From contig NZ_RYFW01000007.1 in NCBI RefSeq assembly GCF_004138335.1, positions 186,001-250,000 on the forward strand: a DNA stretch of 64,000 nt. Reading direction: 5' to 3'. Origin of the DNA: Peristeroidobacter agariperforans. GTDB taxonomy: Bacteria > Pseudomonadota > Gammaproteobacteria > Steroidobacterales > Steroidobacteraceae. Below the pieces are notes generated by a model, which did not search any database, was not told the origin of the DNA, and was given only the letters and a program-made list of their open reading frames with translations. Numbering within the stretch: position 1 is the first letter of the stretch; each line of letters begins with the position of its first letter. The position numbers and the translations under genes are program-made. Positions 40,712 through 49,718 of the stretch are shown in pieces.

Positions 40712-42610
40712 ATGCTCACCAGAATCGCGTCCTTCACCGCGCTAATGATGAGCGCGCTCTGCACGACTGCCGGCGCCGCCGAACAGGCGCCCACCCAGAC
40801 CGCCGCCGACCCCATCGCCCAGCGCGCCGTGATGACCGGCGAGCAAGTGGTGCAGATCCTCGACGAGACCGTCGACTGGTATCGCACGCTGGGCACGCAG
40901 CAACAGGCCGCGACCCAGCCCAGCGACCTGCTGATTCTTTACGCCAATCGCCAGACCGCGGACAAAGTCATGGCGCTCGCGTTCGAGATCGCGCGGGCCA
41001 ATGCGGAGCTGATCAGCAGCGAGGCCGGGGCTAAACAGGAGCAGCAGGAAGCCAGCTCGCCGGAAACGGCGTCGCTCACGCGAATCAAGAAGAAGCTCGA
41101 TGACCAGCGCACCGAACTGCAGGGCGAGATCGAAGGCGTGCGCCGTCAGATCGCGGCAGCGTCGGGCAAGGATCGGGAGGAGTTGCAAGCCCGGGTCGCG
41201 GTCCTGCAAAGCGAACTGGATCTTCTCAACGCCCGCCGCAATCTGTTCGCGAACATGACTCAGTACGCGAACGAGAACGCCGGCGCCAACGCGCTCAAAG
41301 CGCATATCGATGCGATTGCCGCGTCGATCCCCGCGAGCGCTGGGCCCGTCACGACGACCACCACGACGAGCGCGCCGGCCGCTGGGTCGACGTCGGTCAC
41401 CGCTGCGGTGAGCACCTCGCTCAGTCAGTTCGGCATCTGGGATTTGACGGCGACGGTGCTGCGCTTGTCGGCGAAGGCACGCACTATCGAAACAGTCGAC
41501 CGGCGCACGGAGGATCTGCAGGAGGTCTTTACGCAGATTCGCGAAAAGCCGCTGGATCAGTTGAAGGCGCTGTCCACGCGCAGCGATGAGCTGGCGGCGG
41601 AGGCGGCAAAAGACGCCTCGAAGCTGAAGTACGTGCGCGATCAGTACGACACCATCGCGTGGCTGTTCCAGCAAACCTCCGGCATCGTGACGCCGCTGAG
41701 CAAAGCCGAAGTGCTGCTCACACAGTATCGAAACAATCTCGACAACTGGCGGGAGGCGACACAGCGTCAGACGCGCGATGCATGGCGCGCGCTCGGCATT
41801 CGGCTCGCGATCTTTGCGGGCTTGCTGGCGCTGGTGTTCACCGCTGCTGAACTGTATCGACGCGCGGTGTTCCGTTACGTGACTGACGCGCGTCGACGCT
41901 CGCGTTTGTTGCTGCTGAGAAAGATTTTGCTGTGGGCGCTCGTCGTCGCCATCGCGGCCGCGACCTTTGCCACCGAGTTGGGATCGCTGGCCACGTTCGC
42001 TGGCCTCATTACCGCGGGTCTCGCGGTGGCCATGCAAAGCGTGCTGGTCTCGGTCGTCGGTTATTTCTTCCTTATCGGCAAGTACGGCATTCGCGTCGGC
42101 GATCGCGTGCAGGTCGGCAACGTGACGGGCGAGGTGATCGATCTTGGTCTGGTCCGCTTGCACTTGATGGAATTGAGCGGGCAGGACGGCGCGATGAGCC
42201 CGACCGGGCGCGTCGTAGCCTTTGCGAACTCCATCATCTTCGGCGCGACGGGTGGCTTGTTCAAACAAATCCCTGGCATCAACCTGGCGTGGCACGAGAT
42301 CACCGTGCGCTTGCCCTCCGGCGCCGACGCGGCGGCGCTGAAGACGAGGCTCATCGAAGCAGTCGCCGGCGTGCTGAAGGATTATCGCGACGACATCCTG
42401 CGGCAAACGCAGGAAATCCAGCGCACGGCGCAGGTGCACGGCAGTGCGGATGCGCAGGCCCAGGTTCAGCTGCGTTTCTCGGCGGAAGGCGTCGATGCGA
42501 TCGTGCGCTATCCGGTCGAGTTGCTGCACGCTGCCGAGATCGACGAGCGCGTGTCCCGAGAAGTGCTGCACGTGATTTCGTCGGAACCCGCGGCGCCTCC
42601 GACTGCTTAA
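40712..42610 (+). CDS. MscS family mechanosensitive ion channel with periplasmic coiled-coil domain
   Basis: This 632-aa inner-membrane channel has a signal peptide (ALCTTAGAAE), a long periplasmic helical region (about 40-350; two Glu/Gln/Arg-rich coiled segments, near 95-165 and 255-320) and a Thr-rich linker. The membrane part begins near 365. The pore helix GLITAGLAVAMQSVLVSVVGYFFLIGKYGIRVGDRVQVGNVTGEVIDLGLVRL matches MscS TM3 and the beta domain. It releases solutes under hypo-osmotic stress. It is 97 bp downstream of tRNA-Ala. Confidence 0.88.
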   Translation: MLTRIASFTALMMSALCTTAGAAEQAPTQTAADPIAQRAVMTGEQVVQILDETVDWYRTLGTQQQAATQPSDLLILYANRQTADKVMALAFEIARANAELISSEAGAKQEQQEASSPETASLTRIKKKLDDQRTELQGEIEGVRRQIAAASGKDREELQARVAVLQSELDLLNARRNLFANMTQYANENAGANALKAHIDAIAASIPASAGPVTTTTTTSAPAAGSTSVTAAVSTSLSQFGIWDLTATVLRLSAKARTIETVDRRTEDLQEVFTQIREKPLDQLKALSTRSDELAAEAAKDASKLKYVRDQYDTIAWLFQQTSGIVTPLSKAEVLLTQYRNNLDNWREATQRQTRDAWRALGIRLAIFAGLLALVFTAAELYRRAVFRYVTDARRRSRLLLLRKILLWALVVAIAAATFATELGSLATFAGLITAGLAVAMQSVLVSVVGYFFLIGKYGIRVGDRVQVGNVTGEVIDLGLVRLHLMELSGQDGAMSPTGRVVAFANSIIFGATGGLFKQIPGINLAWHEITVRLPSGADAAALKTRLIEAVAGVLKDYRDDILRQTQEIQRTAQVHGSADAQAQVQLRFSAEGVDAIVRYPVELLHAAEIDERVSREVLHVISSEPAAPPTA

Positions 42611-42643
42611 CACCAGCATTGGTGGAGCAGTGAGGAGACGTTC

Positions 42644-42832
42644 ATGGCGACTCACACGAAGCAGAGTCATTTGACTCGCAAGACGAAGACGCCGGGCACG
42701 ATGAAGGAAGTGCTGTCGGCCAACGTCCGTCATCAGCAGCGGCGGGCCAATGCCACCGCCAGTCCGCCCGAGGCACAGCGCTCTGCGCATCAGCGGATCA
42801 AGGACGCGGACCGCAAGCGGAAGGCGCACTGA
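42644..42832 (+). CDS. Small basic protein of unknown function
   Basis: This is a 62-aa protein from ATG 42644, with GAGGAGA 6 bp before it. It is very rich in Lys, Arg, His and Gln (KTPGTMKEVLSANVRHQQRRAN, KDADRKRKAH) and has no membrane segment. It may bind nucleic acid. It sits 33 bp after the MscS stop. I recognise no family. Confidence 0.5.
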   Translation: MATHTKQSHLTRKTKTPGTMKEVLSANVRHQQRRANATASPPEAQRSAHQRIKDADRKRKAH

Positions 42833-42893
42833 CGCGGATCATTTGATGCGTTAGGGGCGTTACGCCGCCGAATCCTGCAATGGGAGCGGTGTG

Positions 42894-43913
42894 ATGGCGC
42901 GATCCGGCGGTCTCCGGTTTGGTTACAAGCTGATGTCGGAAACCACCGGACCGCGCGAGCTGGTCCGCAATGCGCAGCTGGCCGAGGAGGCCGGTTTCGA
43001 TTTCGTCGGCTTATCCGATCATTATTTGCCGTGGCTCGAATCCCACGGCCACTCGCCATTCGCGTGGAGTGTGCTCGGCGCGATTGCGGAGACTACCGAG
43101 CGCGTCGGCATCGCGACCGGGCTTACTTGTCCCATCATTCGTTATCACCCAGCGATCATTGCGCAGGCTGCCGCGACTATCGGTGTCATGAGCGAAGGGC
43201 GGTTTACGCTGGCGCTCGGTGCGGGCGAACGTTTGAATGAGCACGTCGTGGGTTATGGGTGGCCACCGGTGCATCATCGCCACGGGATGCTGCGTGAGGC
43301 GGTCGAGATCATGCGCGGGTTGTGGGAGGGCGGGCTGTTCTCACATAGCGGCGAATATTACGAAGTCGAGAGCGCCCGCATTTACGATTTGCCGGAAGCG
43401 TCGGTGCCGATTGTGATCGGCGTGAGCGGCAAGAAGTCCGCGACGCTCGCTGGCGAGTTGGGGACGGGGATCATGGCGGTCGAGGCTGAGCCGAGTTTGA
43501 TCAAGGATTGGAAGGCGGCCGGCGGCGGTGACGGTGCGCGTTACCTTGAGCTCTCGTTCGCTTATGCACGCTCGGAGAGAGAAGGTCTCGAGCTCGCCCA
43601 TGAATATTCCCGTTTCGGTGCGCTTGGCTGGGAAGTGCTCGCTGAGTTGCCCGGCGTGAAAGGTTTCGAAGGCGCCACTAAGCACATCAAACCGGAAGAT
43701 CTGAAGGACAGCATTCCGCACGGGCCGGACCCGGAGCCTTATATCGAACAGATCAAGAAAGCGATCGATGCGGGCTTCGACCATCTCGTATTGATGGGCG
43801 TCGGGCCGGATCAGGCAGGATTCATCCGCTTCTTCGAGCAGACCCTGGCGCCGGAGGTGCGGGGGTTGGCTCAAAAAGGGCGTGCCAAGGCGGCGACCAA
43901 GAACAAGAAGTAA
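42894..43913 (+). CDS. LLM-class F420-type oxidoreductase (TIGR03557-like)
   Basis: This is a 339-aa luciferase-like TIM-barrel protein. The start could be GTG 42891 or ATG 42894. Typical segments are FGYKLMSETTGPRELVRNAQLAEEAGFDFVGLSDHYLPW, GLTCPIIRYHPAIIAQAAATIGVMSEGRFTLALGAGERLNEHVVG, GEYYEVESARIYDLP and VPIVIGVSGKKSATLAGELGTG. These resemble TIGR03557 enzymes related to F420-dependent glucose-6-phosphate dehydrogenase. The substrate and whether the host makes F420 are not visible. FMN use is an alternative. Confidence 0.85.
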   Translation: MARSGGLRFGYKLMSETTGPRELVRNAQLAEEAGFDFVGLSDHYLPWLESHGHSPFAWSVLGAIAETTERVGIATGLTCPIIRYHPAIIAQAAATIGVMSEGRFTLALGAGERLNEHVVGYGWPPVHHRHGMLREAVEIMRGLWEGGLFSHSGEYYEVESARIYDLPEASVPIVIGVSGKKSATLAGELGTGIMAVEAEPSLIKDWKAAGGGDGARYLELSFAYARSEREGLELAHEYSRFGALGWEVLAELPGVKGFEGATKHIKPEDLKDSIPHGPDPEPYIEQIKKAIDAGFDHLVLMGVGPDQAGFIRFFEQTLAPEVRGLAQKGRAKAATKNKK

Positions 43914-43923
43914 GGGGCCGCGC

Positions 43924-44217
43924 TCAATGGATCGTCATGCGCAAATGAAGTCCCCAGCCGAACATCAGAAATAGTAGTAGCTTCGCCGCAGCGAACGGCC
44001 AGGTCTCGGCTTTACGGTACAGGGCAAAGACCAGACTTCCGGTAAAGGCGAGGCCGGCAAAGGCCAGACCGGGCATCAGGTCATAGGGCTCCGGTGTCGA
44101 CGACAGTGGCGGCACGGCTAAGAAGAATGCGAGGGCTAGCAGGCCAAATTCAGCTATTTGTTTATAGGTGTCGCGCATGCACTTCTTGCTGTACGGCGTG
44201 TTCGCTAGCGTCGTCAT
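43924..44217 (-). CDS. Small multi-pass membrane protein
   Basis: This is a 97-aa hypothetical protein (start uncertain: 44238, 44217 or 44178). It has about three hydrophobic helices: IAEFGLLALAFFLAVPPL, LMPGLAFAGLAFTGSLVFALY and AAKLLLFLMFGWGL. It lies 10 bp from the convergent LLM gene and 115 bp from the divergent FAD oxidase gene. No family is recognised. Confidence 0.5.
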   Translation of the reverse strand: MTTLANTPYSKKCMRDTYKQIAEFGLLALAFFLAVPPLSSTPEPYDLMPGLAFAGLAFTGSLVFALYRKAETWPFAAAKLLLFLMFGWGLHLRMTIH

Positions 44218-44332
44218 CTTACTACGCGCTGCGTGCATGAAGCTGCCATGGCGGACATGGCCGCTGAACGTCCCGGACCCATTCCCGAGCGCTGCGGTAT
44301 GATCCTCGCCGGACCTTCCGTGGAGAGTTTCG

Positions 44333-45751
44333 ATGTCGTCGAGTAGCGTAGCCGGGGCGGTAGTCGCCGGGCAGAAGCGGCCGTTGGCGCCGGCTGCGGC
44401 AGCTGCGTTGAGTGAGCGGTTTGGGGATCGTTACGTCACCTCGGACGCTGTGCGAGAGCATCACGGTCGTGATGAGTCCGCGTACGACATCACCCCGCCA
44501 GACGCGGTGATCTTCGCGCATTCGACTGAAGATGTAGCGTTCACTCTGGCACTAGCAAACCAACACAGCGTGCCTGTCATCGCCTACGGCGCAGGTTCGT
44601 CGTTGGAAGGGCATTTGCTCGCCGTGCAAGGCGGGATTTGTCTCGATCTCTCCCGCATGAATAACATCCTCGAAGTGGACGCCGCCGAAGGCATTGCCGT
44701 CGTCGAAGCGGGCGTCACGCGCAAGCAGCTCAACGAGCATATTCGGCAGGAGGGCGTGTTCTTCTCCGTCGACCCGGGCGCCGATGCGACGATCGGCGGC
44801 ATGATTGCCACGCGTGCGAGTGGCACAAACGCGGTTCGCTACGGAACGATGCGTGAGAATGTTTTATCGCTGACGGCCGTGACGGCGAGTGGCGAAATCA
44901 TTCACACAGGCACGCGCGCGCGTAAATCTTCGGCTGGATATGACCTTACCCATTTGTTGGTCGGCAGCGAAGGAACGCTGGCGATCGTGACGCAGGCGGT
45001 GGTGAAGCTGCGGCCGGTGCCGGAGGCGTCAAGTGTGGCGGTCGGGCACTTTCCTGATGTGGACGCCGCGGTGCGTACGGCGAGCGAGATCATCCAGTAT
45101 GGCTTACCGATTGCGCGGTGTGAGTTGTTGGATGAGATGACGGTGATGGCGGTCAATCGATACAGCAAGCTCACGTTGCTCGAACAGCCCATGCTGTTGA
45201 TGGAGTTTCACGGCAGCGAAACGTCGGTGGCCGAGCAGGCGGCGGTGGCCGAAGAGATTGCGAAACAGAACGGCGGTGAGGAGTTTCGCTGGACGAAGCT
45301 GCCCGAGGAGCGTACGAAGCTGTGGAGCGCGCGACACAACGCCTATTTCGCGACCCTGCAGTTGCGGCCGGGCTGCCGGGTGTTTTCGACCGATGCGTGC
45401 GTGCCGATTTCGAAGCTGGCGCAGTGTATTGCGGAGACGAGGGCGGACTTGTCGGCCAACGGCATACTCGCGACAGTGCTGGGGCACGTGGGCGATGGGA
45501 ATTTTCACGTGTCGATGGTGCTCGATCCTACCAATCAGAAAGAATGGGAGACTTGCGAGCAGTTCAACGACCGGCTCGTGCACCGAGCCATCGCGATGGG
45601 CGGCACGTGCACGGGTGAGCACGGAGTGGGGTTGCACAAGAAGCGCTTCCTCGAAGCGGAGCACGGCAAGCAGGCGGTGGGGGTCATGCGCGCGCTGAAG
45701 CGAACGATGGACCCGAACAACATCCTCAACCCGGGCAAGATCTTCGATTAG
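44333..45751 (+). CDS. FAD-linked oxidase, D-lactate dehydrogenase (cytochrome) type
   Basis: This 472-aa flavoprotein belongs to the GlcD/LDHD family. The FAD-binding PCMH domain has PVIAYGAGSSLEGHLLAVQGGICLDLSRMNNILEVD and DPGADATIGGMIATRASGTNAVRYGTMRENV. The C-terminal FAD-oxidase cap has HVGDGNFHVSMVLDP and CTGEHGVGLHKKRFLEAEHG, with active-site His residues. It oxidises a 2-hydroxyacid, probably D-lactate. TGGAGAG precedes the ATG. A hairpin lies between its stop and the convergent SRPBCC gene. Confidence 0.88.
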   Translation: MSSSSVAGAVVAGQKRPLAPAAAAALSERFGDRYVTSDAVREHHGRDESAYDITPPDAVIFAHSTEDVAFTLALANQHSVPVIAYGAGSSLEGHLLAVQGGICLDLSRMNNILEVDAAEGIAVVEAGVTRKQLNEHIRQEGVFFSVDPGADATIGGMIATRASGTNAVRYGTMRENVLSLTAVTASGEIIHTGTRARKSSAGYDLTHLLVGSEGTLAIVTQAVVKLRPVPEASSVAVGHFPDVDAAVRTASEIIQYGLPIARCELLDEMTVMAVNRYSKLTLLEQPMLLMEFHGSETSVAEQAAVAEEIAKQNGGEEFRWTKLPEERTKLWSARHNAYFATLQLRPGCRVFSTDACVPISKLAQCIAETRADLSANGILATVLGHVGDGNFHVSMVLDPTNQKEWETCEQFNDRLVHRAIAMGGTCTGEHGVGLHKKRFLEAEHGKQAVGVMRALKRTMDPNNILNPGKIFD

Positions 45752-45754
45752 ATC

Positions 45755-45781
45755 GGCCCGGCCGCCTTCGGCGACCGGGCC
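45755..45781. terminator. Hairpin between convergent genes
   Basis: GGCCCGG (45755-45761) pairs with CCGGGCC (45775-45781), with an inner CGCC/GGCG stem around a TTC loop. It has no clear T-run. It lies between the D-lactate dehydrogenase-type gene and the convergent SRPBCC gene and could stop both messages. Confidence 0.55.
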
Positions 45782-45802
45782 TGCAAAGGTCGCGCCCAAT
45801 CC

Positions 45803-46291
45803 TCAGGCGAGCGTGGCGAGCAGTTCGTCGAGCTGCGCAAACGTTTCGTGAGTCGCGTCCGCGGCGCCAGTACCGGCGGCGTCGAGCGCTTCCTTCGACG
45901 GGTAGAGCTCGCTCATGACGAGCAGCGTCTTGCCGCCCTTGTCCTCGAAAGTGACGGTGGTGACGGAGCCGTTCTCGCCGCCTTCTTCGTTGGTCCACAC
46001 GATGCGCGAGGGCGGCGTGACCTCGATGTAGCGACCGAAGAAATCCATGCCGTCGCCGAAGTTGAGGCGGTACTTACCGCCGGTGCGCACGTCCATCTCG
46101 CAGGACTTGAGCGTCATGCCCATCGAGCGCGGCACCCACCATCGCTTGAACAATTCGGGGTTGCTCCAGGCCTCGAACACGAGACGAGGGGGGCCGTCGA
46201 ACAGTCGCGTCACGACCAGCTCGCGATCGGACTTCCGCTCAACCGTCGTCGGATGCTTCACGGCCGCCTCGCTACTTTTTCTTGCGTCCAT
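45803..46291 (-). CDS. SRPBCC (AHSA1-like) domain protein
   Basis: This 162-aa protein has the START-like fold of Activator-of-Hsp90/SRPBCC proteins: VVTRLFDGPPRLVFEAWSNPELFKRWWVPRSMGM and GRYIEVTPPSRIVWTNEE, followed by a C-terminal helix. It overlaps the ArsR gene by 20 bases on the same strand. Such ArsR-SRPBCC pairs are common. The ligand is unknown. Confidence 0.88.
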   Translation of the reverse strand: MDARKSSEAAVKHPTTVERKSDRELVVTRLFDGPPRLVFEAWSNPELFKRWWVPRSMGMTLKSCEMDVRTGGKYRLNFGDGMDFFGRYIEVTPPSRIVWTNEEGGENGSVTTVTFEDKGGKTLLVMSELYPSKEALDAAGTGAADATHETFAQLDELLATLA

Positions 46292-46634
46292 CGATCTTCT
46301 CCTTGCGTTTCAATTCTTCGACGATCTGGTCGAGTGCGCAGAAGCGCGCGTCCCAGAGCTGGTGGTATCGCTCGATCCAAGCCGCGACTTCCTGCAGTCC
46401 GCGCACGCCGAGCTTGCAGTTGCGAACCCGGCCAACCTTCTCGGTGATCACCAGCCCGGCCTGCTCCAGCACGCCGACGTGTTTCTTCATGCCGGTGAGT
46501 GACATCTCGAAACGGTCGGCGAGGTCCGTGATCGAGGCGTCGGCGCGGCCAAGCTGCTCGAGCACGCCGCGGCGAGTGACGTCGGACAGGGCGGCGAACG
46601 AGGCGTCCAGGTGGGCTTGATTAAACTGAACCAT
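46272..46634 (-). CDS. ArsR family transcriptional regulator
   Basis: This is a 120-aa winged-helix repressor: NQAHLDASFAALSDVTRRGVLEQLGRADASITDLADRFEMSLTGMKKHVGVLEQAGLV. ATG 46634 lies inside a perfect palindrome and is preferred to the upstream extension to 46880. It has no obvious metal-binding CxC. It probably autoregulates its two-gene operon with the SRPBCC protein. Confidence 0.88.
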   Translation of the reverse strand: MVQFNQAHLDASFAALSDVTRRGVLEQLGRADASITDLADRFEMSLTGMKKHVGVLEQAGLVITEKVGRVRNCKLGVRGLQEVAAWIERYHQLWDARFCALDQIVEELKRKEKIDGRKKK

Positions 46635-46644
46635 ATGGTTCAGT
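46625..46644. promoter_or_regulatory. Perfect 20-bp palindrome over the arsR start
   Basis: ACTGAACCATATGGTTCAGT is fully self-complementary and covers the ArsR start codon (46632-46634). It is a strong candidate for the ArsR operator; a bound repressor would block the start region directly. Confidence 0.65.
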
Positions 46645-46796
46645 ATGAGGCAACGGCTGGACGAGTGCAATGGATGGCGGGCACGGCAAGAATGAGCCCT
46701 GCCTGCCGCCACAAACCTGCAATCTTCCCGCGACGATTCTGTAAAACGCCCCCTGCATAGTTCACGGCCATCATGCGCTGTTGCAGAGGGGTTGCT

Positions 46797-48611
46797 ATGC
46801 GTTCGCAGTCTGTGTTGCTGGCCGCTGCGGTTGCGGCTACGTTTTCCGTCGCCGCTCATTCGCACGATCAATATTCCCACTCAAACGAACAGGACAAGTA
46901 CGAGGAGCGCCTGGAAGGAATCGGGGCTCGCAACAAGGCGGCGCAGCGGCTGACGTGGCGTGATTCGCGTTGGAAACACGATCCGGTCGTCAACATCAAG
47001 CTGCTCGGCATCAACGATTTTCACGGTCAGCTGTCGCCTCGTGCCGTCGGCGCTCGGCCGGCGGGTGGCGCGGCGGTGCTCGCTTCTTATCTGCGTGCGG
47101 CTTCGGAAGCGGCGAAAGACGGCGCGGTCATCATTCATGCGGGCGACCATGTCGGTGCGTCGCCGCCGAACTCGGCGTTGCTGCAGGACGAGCCGGCGAT
47201 CAGCGTGATGAATCAGCTTGCGAACAAGCAGTGCTTGCCGGTGAAGCTGTTCCGCAAGCTGCCATATGAGCTGCAGGCTTACACGCAGCCCCGGTGCAAC
47301 ATCGTCGGCACCTTCGGCAATCATGAATTCGACGAAGGCATCGGCGAGGCGCTGCGCCTGGTTTACGGCGGCAATCATGAAGACGGTCCGTTCCTCGAGA
47401 AGCGCTGGCAGGGAGCCGGGTTCCCGTATATCAGCGCAAACGTCATCGACGAGTCGACCGGCCGCCCGGTGCTGCCGCCTTACACCATCAAAGTGATGAA
47501 CGGCGTCGCCATCGGCTTCATTGGCGCGGTGTTGAAAGAAACGCCCACGATCGTGACGCCCACGGGCGTCGCCGGCCTGAAGTTCATCGACGAAGCCGAT
47601 GCCATCAATGCTTCGGTGAAACAGCTGAAGCGTCAGGGTGTGAAGACCATCATCGTCACCATTCACCAGGGCACGGGTCAGACCAGCTACACCGGTCCGA
47701 CCGATCCGGAGGTGCTGCCGCCGAGCGGCCCGATCGCAAACATCGTCAAGCGCCTGGACAGCGAAGTGGACGTGGTGGTGTCCGGTCACGCGCACGGCTT
47801 CACGAATGCGCTGGTGCCGAACAACGTTGGCAAACAGATTCTGCTGACGCAGGCGTTCTCGGCCAGCACTGCGTACGGCGACATCGATCTCGCCATCAGT
47901 CGCAAGAGCGGTGATGTGGTGGAGAAGTCCGCCGCCATTGTCACGACCTGGGGCGACGAAGGCCCGGGCCTGGTGCCCGATGTGAAAGTGGCCGAGCTCG
48001 TGGCGCAGGCCGATGAGCGGGTCGCGCCGCTGGTGAGTCGCGTCGTCGGCACGGTGACGACGGCGTTGACCCGCACTGAAAGCGGCGCGGGCGAATCGTC
48101 GCTCGGCAATTTGATCGCCGACGCGCAACGTGTGGCGACCGATGCCGAATTCGCCTTCATGAATCCCGGTGGCATCCGTGCGGATCTGGCGGCGGGCGAG
48201 GTGACCTGGGGCGCGCTGTTCACGATTCAGCCCTTCGGCAACGACCTGGTGTCCATGGACCTGACCGGCGCGCAGATCAAGACGCTGCTCGAACAGCAGT
48301 GGCAAGGCCAGGCGTTCCCGAAGATTCTCAAGACCTCGGGCCTGACCTACACGTGGGATAACGCCCGCGCGGTCGGCGATCGAGTGACGCAGATTCTCAA
48401 GGCCGACAGTACGCCGCTCGATCCGGCGGCGACCTATCGCGTGACCGTCAATAGCTTCATGGCCGCGGGCGGCGACGGCTTTCTGGTGCTGCCGCAGGGC
48501 ACGAACCGGGTGGTCGGCCCCGTCGATCTGGAGGCGCTGGTCGAGTACGTGGAATCGCTGCCGCAGCCGTTCAGCGCCGCCATCGAAGGGCGCATCGTCC
48601 GCATCAATTAA
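46797..48611 (+). CDS. Periplasmic bifunctional metallophosphatase/5'-nucleotidase
   Basis: This is a 604-aa exported protein from ATG 46797 (GAGGGG upstream; the ATG at 46773 is also in frame). The signal peptide ends near SVAAHS. The metallophosphoesterase domain has INDFHGQL, HAGDHVGASP, GTFGNHEFDEG and VVSGHAHGF. The 5'-nucleotidase C domain has GESSLGNLIADAQR, NPGGIRADLAAGE and QPFGNDLV. It hydrolyses nucleotides or other phosphates in the periplasm. Confidence 0.9.
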   Translation: MRSQSVLLAAAVAATFSVAAHSHDQYSHSNEQDKYEERLEGIGARNKAAQRLTWRDSRWKHDPVVNIKLLGINDFHGQLSPRAVGARPAGGAAVLASYLRAASEAAKDGAVIIHAGDHVGASPPNSALLQDEPAISVMNQLANKQCLPVKLFRKLPYELQAYTQPRCNIVGTFGNHEFDEGIGEALRLVYGGNHEDGPFLEKRWQGAGFPYISANVIDESTGRPVLPPYTIKVMNGVAIGFIGAVLKETPTIVTPTGVAGLKFIDEADAINASVKQLKRQGVKTIIVTIHQGTGQTSYTGPTDPEVLPPSGPIANIVKRLDSEVDVVVSGHAHGFTNALVPNNVGKQILLTQAFSASTAYGDIDLAISRKSGDVVEKSAAIVTTWGDEGPGLVPDVKVAELVAQADERVAPLVSRVVGTVTTALTRTESGAGESSLGNLIADAQRVATDAEFAFMNPGGIRADLAAGEVTWGALFTIQPFGNDLVSMDLTGAQIKTLLEQQWQGQAFPKILKTSGLTYTWDNARAVGDRVTQILKADSTPLDPAATYRVTVNSFMAAGGDGFLVLPQGTNRVVGPVDLEALVEYVESLPQPFSAAIEGRIVRIN

Positions 48612-48649
48612 GAATGTAATGACCGGAGCGCAGCGAGGGTGATGTAATA

Positions 48650-48667
48650 GGGAACAAGGATGTTCCC
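48650..48667 (+). promoter_or_regulatory. Stem-loop over the CorA start codon
   Basis: GGGAACA (48650-48656) pairs with TGTTCCC (48661-48667) around the loop AGGA. The loop and right arm cover the Shine-Dalgarno-like AGG and the first ATG (48660-48662). It could limit initiation here or favour the later ATG at 48702. Confidence 0.4.
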
Positions 48668-49718
48668 AACGCCAGACACGCCAGATGCCCGCCCCAAACC
48701 CATGCCCGCTGTACTCAGCGAGAGCCTGGGCGCTGACCGTGGGCTGATCTGCGGATATCGCCTGCGGCCGAACGCCGCGCCCCAGGAAATTCCTACCGAA
48801 GAAGTCGCATCCGCCCTGGTGCAGGCCCAGGCCGGCTCCGACGCCGTCGTCTGGCTGCATTTCAATCTGAGCGACGCACGGGCCCGCCGTTGGCTGCTCG
48901 ACGCAACGTTTCTACCCGAAGCGTTGCGAGAGCTGTGGCGCGAGCACGATGGCAATCGCCGGGTCGAGTTGGTCGATGATGGCGGTCTGCTGCTGGTGGT
49001 CAACGACTTCTCTTATGACGATGCGTCCGATCCGTCCGAAGTCGCGCCGCTGTGGTGCTTCGCGAGCCAGCAGTTGCTGATCACGGCCCGGCTGCACCCG
49101 TTGAGGAGCGCCGACGAGCTGCGCCTGCAAATGCGCTCGTACCTCACTGCGTCCTCGGGCATCGAGCTGGCCGCGCAGTTACTCGACATTCGCACCAGCC
49201 GGGTAAAGCGGCTGGCCAACGAGATGACGGATCAGCTCGACACCATCGAGGATCGCATTCTGGCCGGCAAGATCGAGCAGCAGCGCGAGCTGCTGGGTCG
49301 CAACCGGCGTTTGTGCGCCCGGCTGCGGCGGCAGTTCGCACCGGAGCGCTCGGACTTGAATCGTTTCCTGCACCGGCCGGCAGGGCCGTTGTCCGCGGCG
49401 GATCGCGAAGCGCTGCAGTCCTCCACCGATACGCTCGCGTTCGCCCTCGAAGAAATATCCGAGCTGTACGAGCGCGCCAAGCTGCTGCAGGAAGAGCTGG
49501 CGTCGCGCCTGGCCGAGAACACCGGTCGCAATTTGTATGTATTGTCGATCGTCACCGCGGTGATGCTGCCGATGACGCTGGTCACCGGCATCTTCGGTAT
49601 GAACGTCGGTGGCTTGCCTGGCCTGCACGGCGGTCACGCATTCTGGTGGGTAATGCTGCTGATCGTCGCCAGCGGCGCAGTCACGCTCGCTGCGTTCTTC
49701 TGGCGCCGATTGTTGTAG
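48660..49718 (+). CDS. CorA/ZntB family divalent cation transporter
   Basis: This is a 352-aa inner-membrane transporter (or 338 aa from ATG 48702). The long cytosolic domain is followed by two C-terminal helices. The signature GMNVGG sits between them: VLSIVTAVMLPMTLVTGIFGMNVGGLPG and HAFWWVMLLIVASGAVTLAAFFWRR. The WLHFNLSDARARRWL segment and the GMNVGG loop resemble ZntB, which handles zinc. The first ATG has almost no spacing from AGG. Confidence 0.85.
   Translation: MFPTPDTPDARPKPMPAVLSESLGADRGLICGYRLRPNAAPQEIPTEEVASALVQAQAGSDAVVWLHFNLSDARARRWLLDATFLPEALRELWREHDGNRRVELVDDGGLLLVVNDFSYDDASDPSEVAPLWCFASQQLLITARLHPLRSADELRLQMRSYLTASSGIELAAQLLDIRTSRVKRLANEMTDQLDTIEDRILAGKIEQQRELLGRNRRLCARLRRQFAPERSDLNRFLHRPAGPLSAADREALQSSTDTLAFALEEISELYERAKLLQEELASRLAENTGRNLYVLSIVTAVMLPMTLVTGIFGMNVGGLPGLHGGHAFWWVMLLIVASGAVTLAAFFWRRLL

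Noticed and set aside
40742-42829. 695-aa open frame antisense to MscS
   Set aside because: It has low-complexity Arg/Gln content and no domain. The MscS pore sequence is clearly on the plus strand.
46881-48860. 659-aa open frame antisense to the 5'-nucleotidase
   Set aside because: The metallophosphatase motifs on the plus strand are complete; the antisense reading has none.
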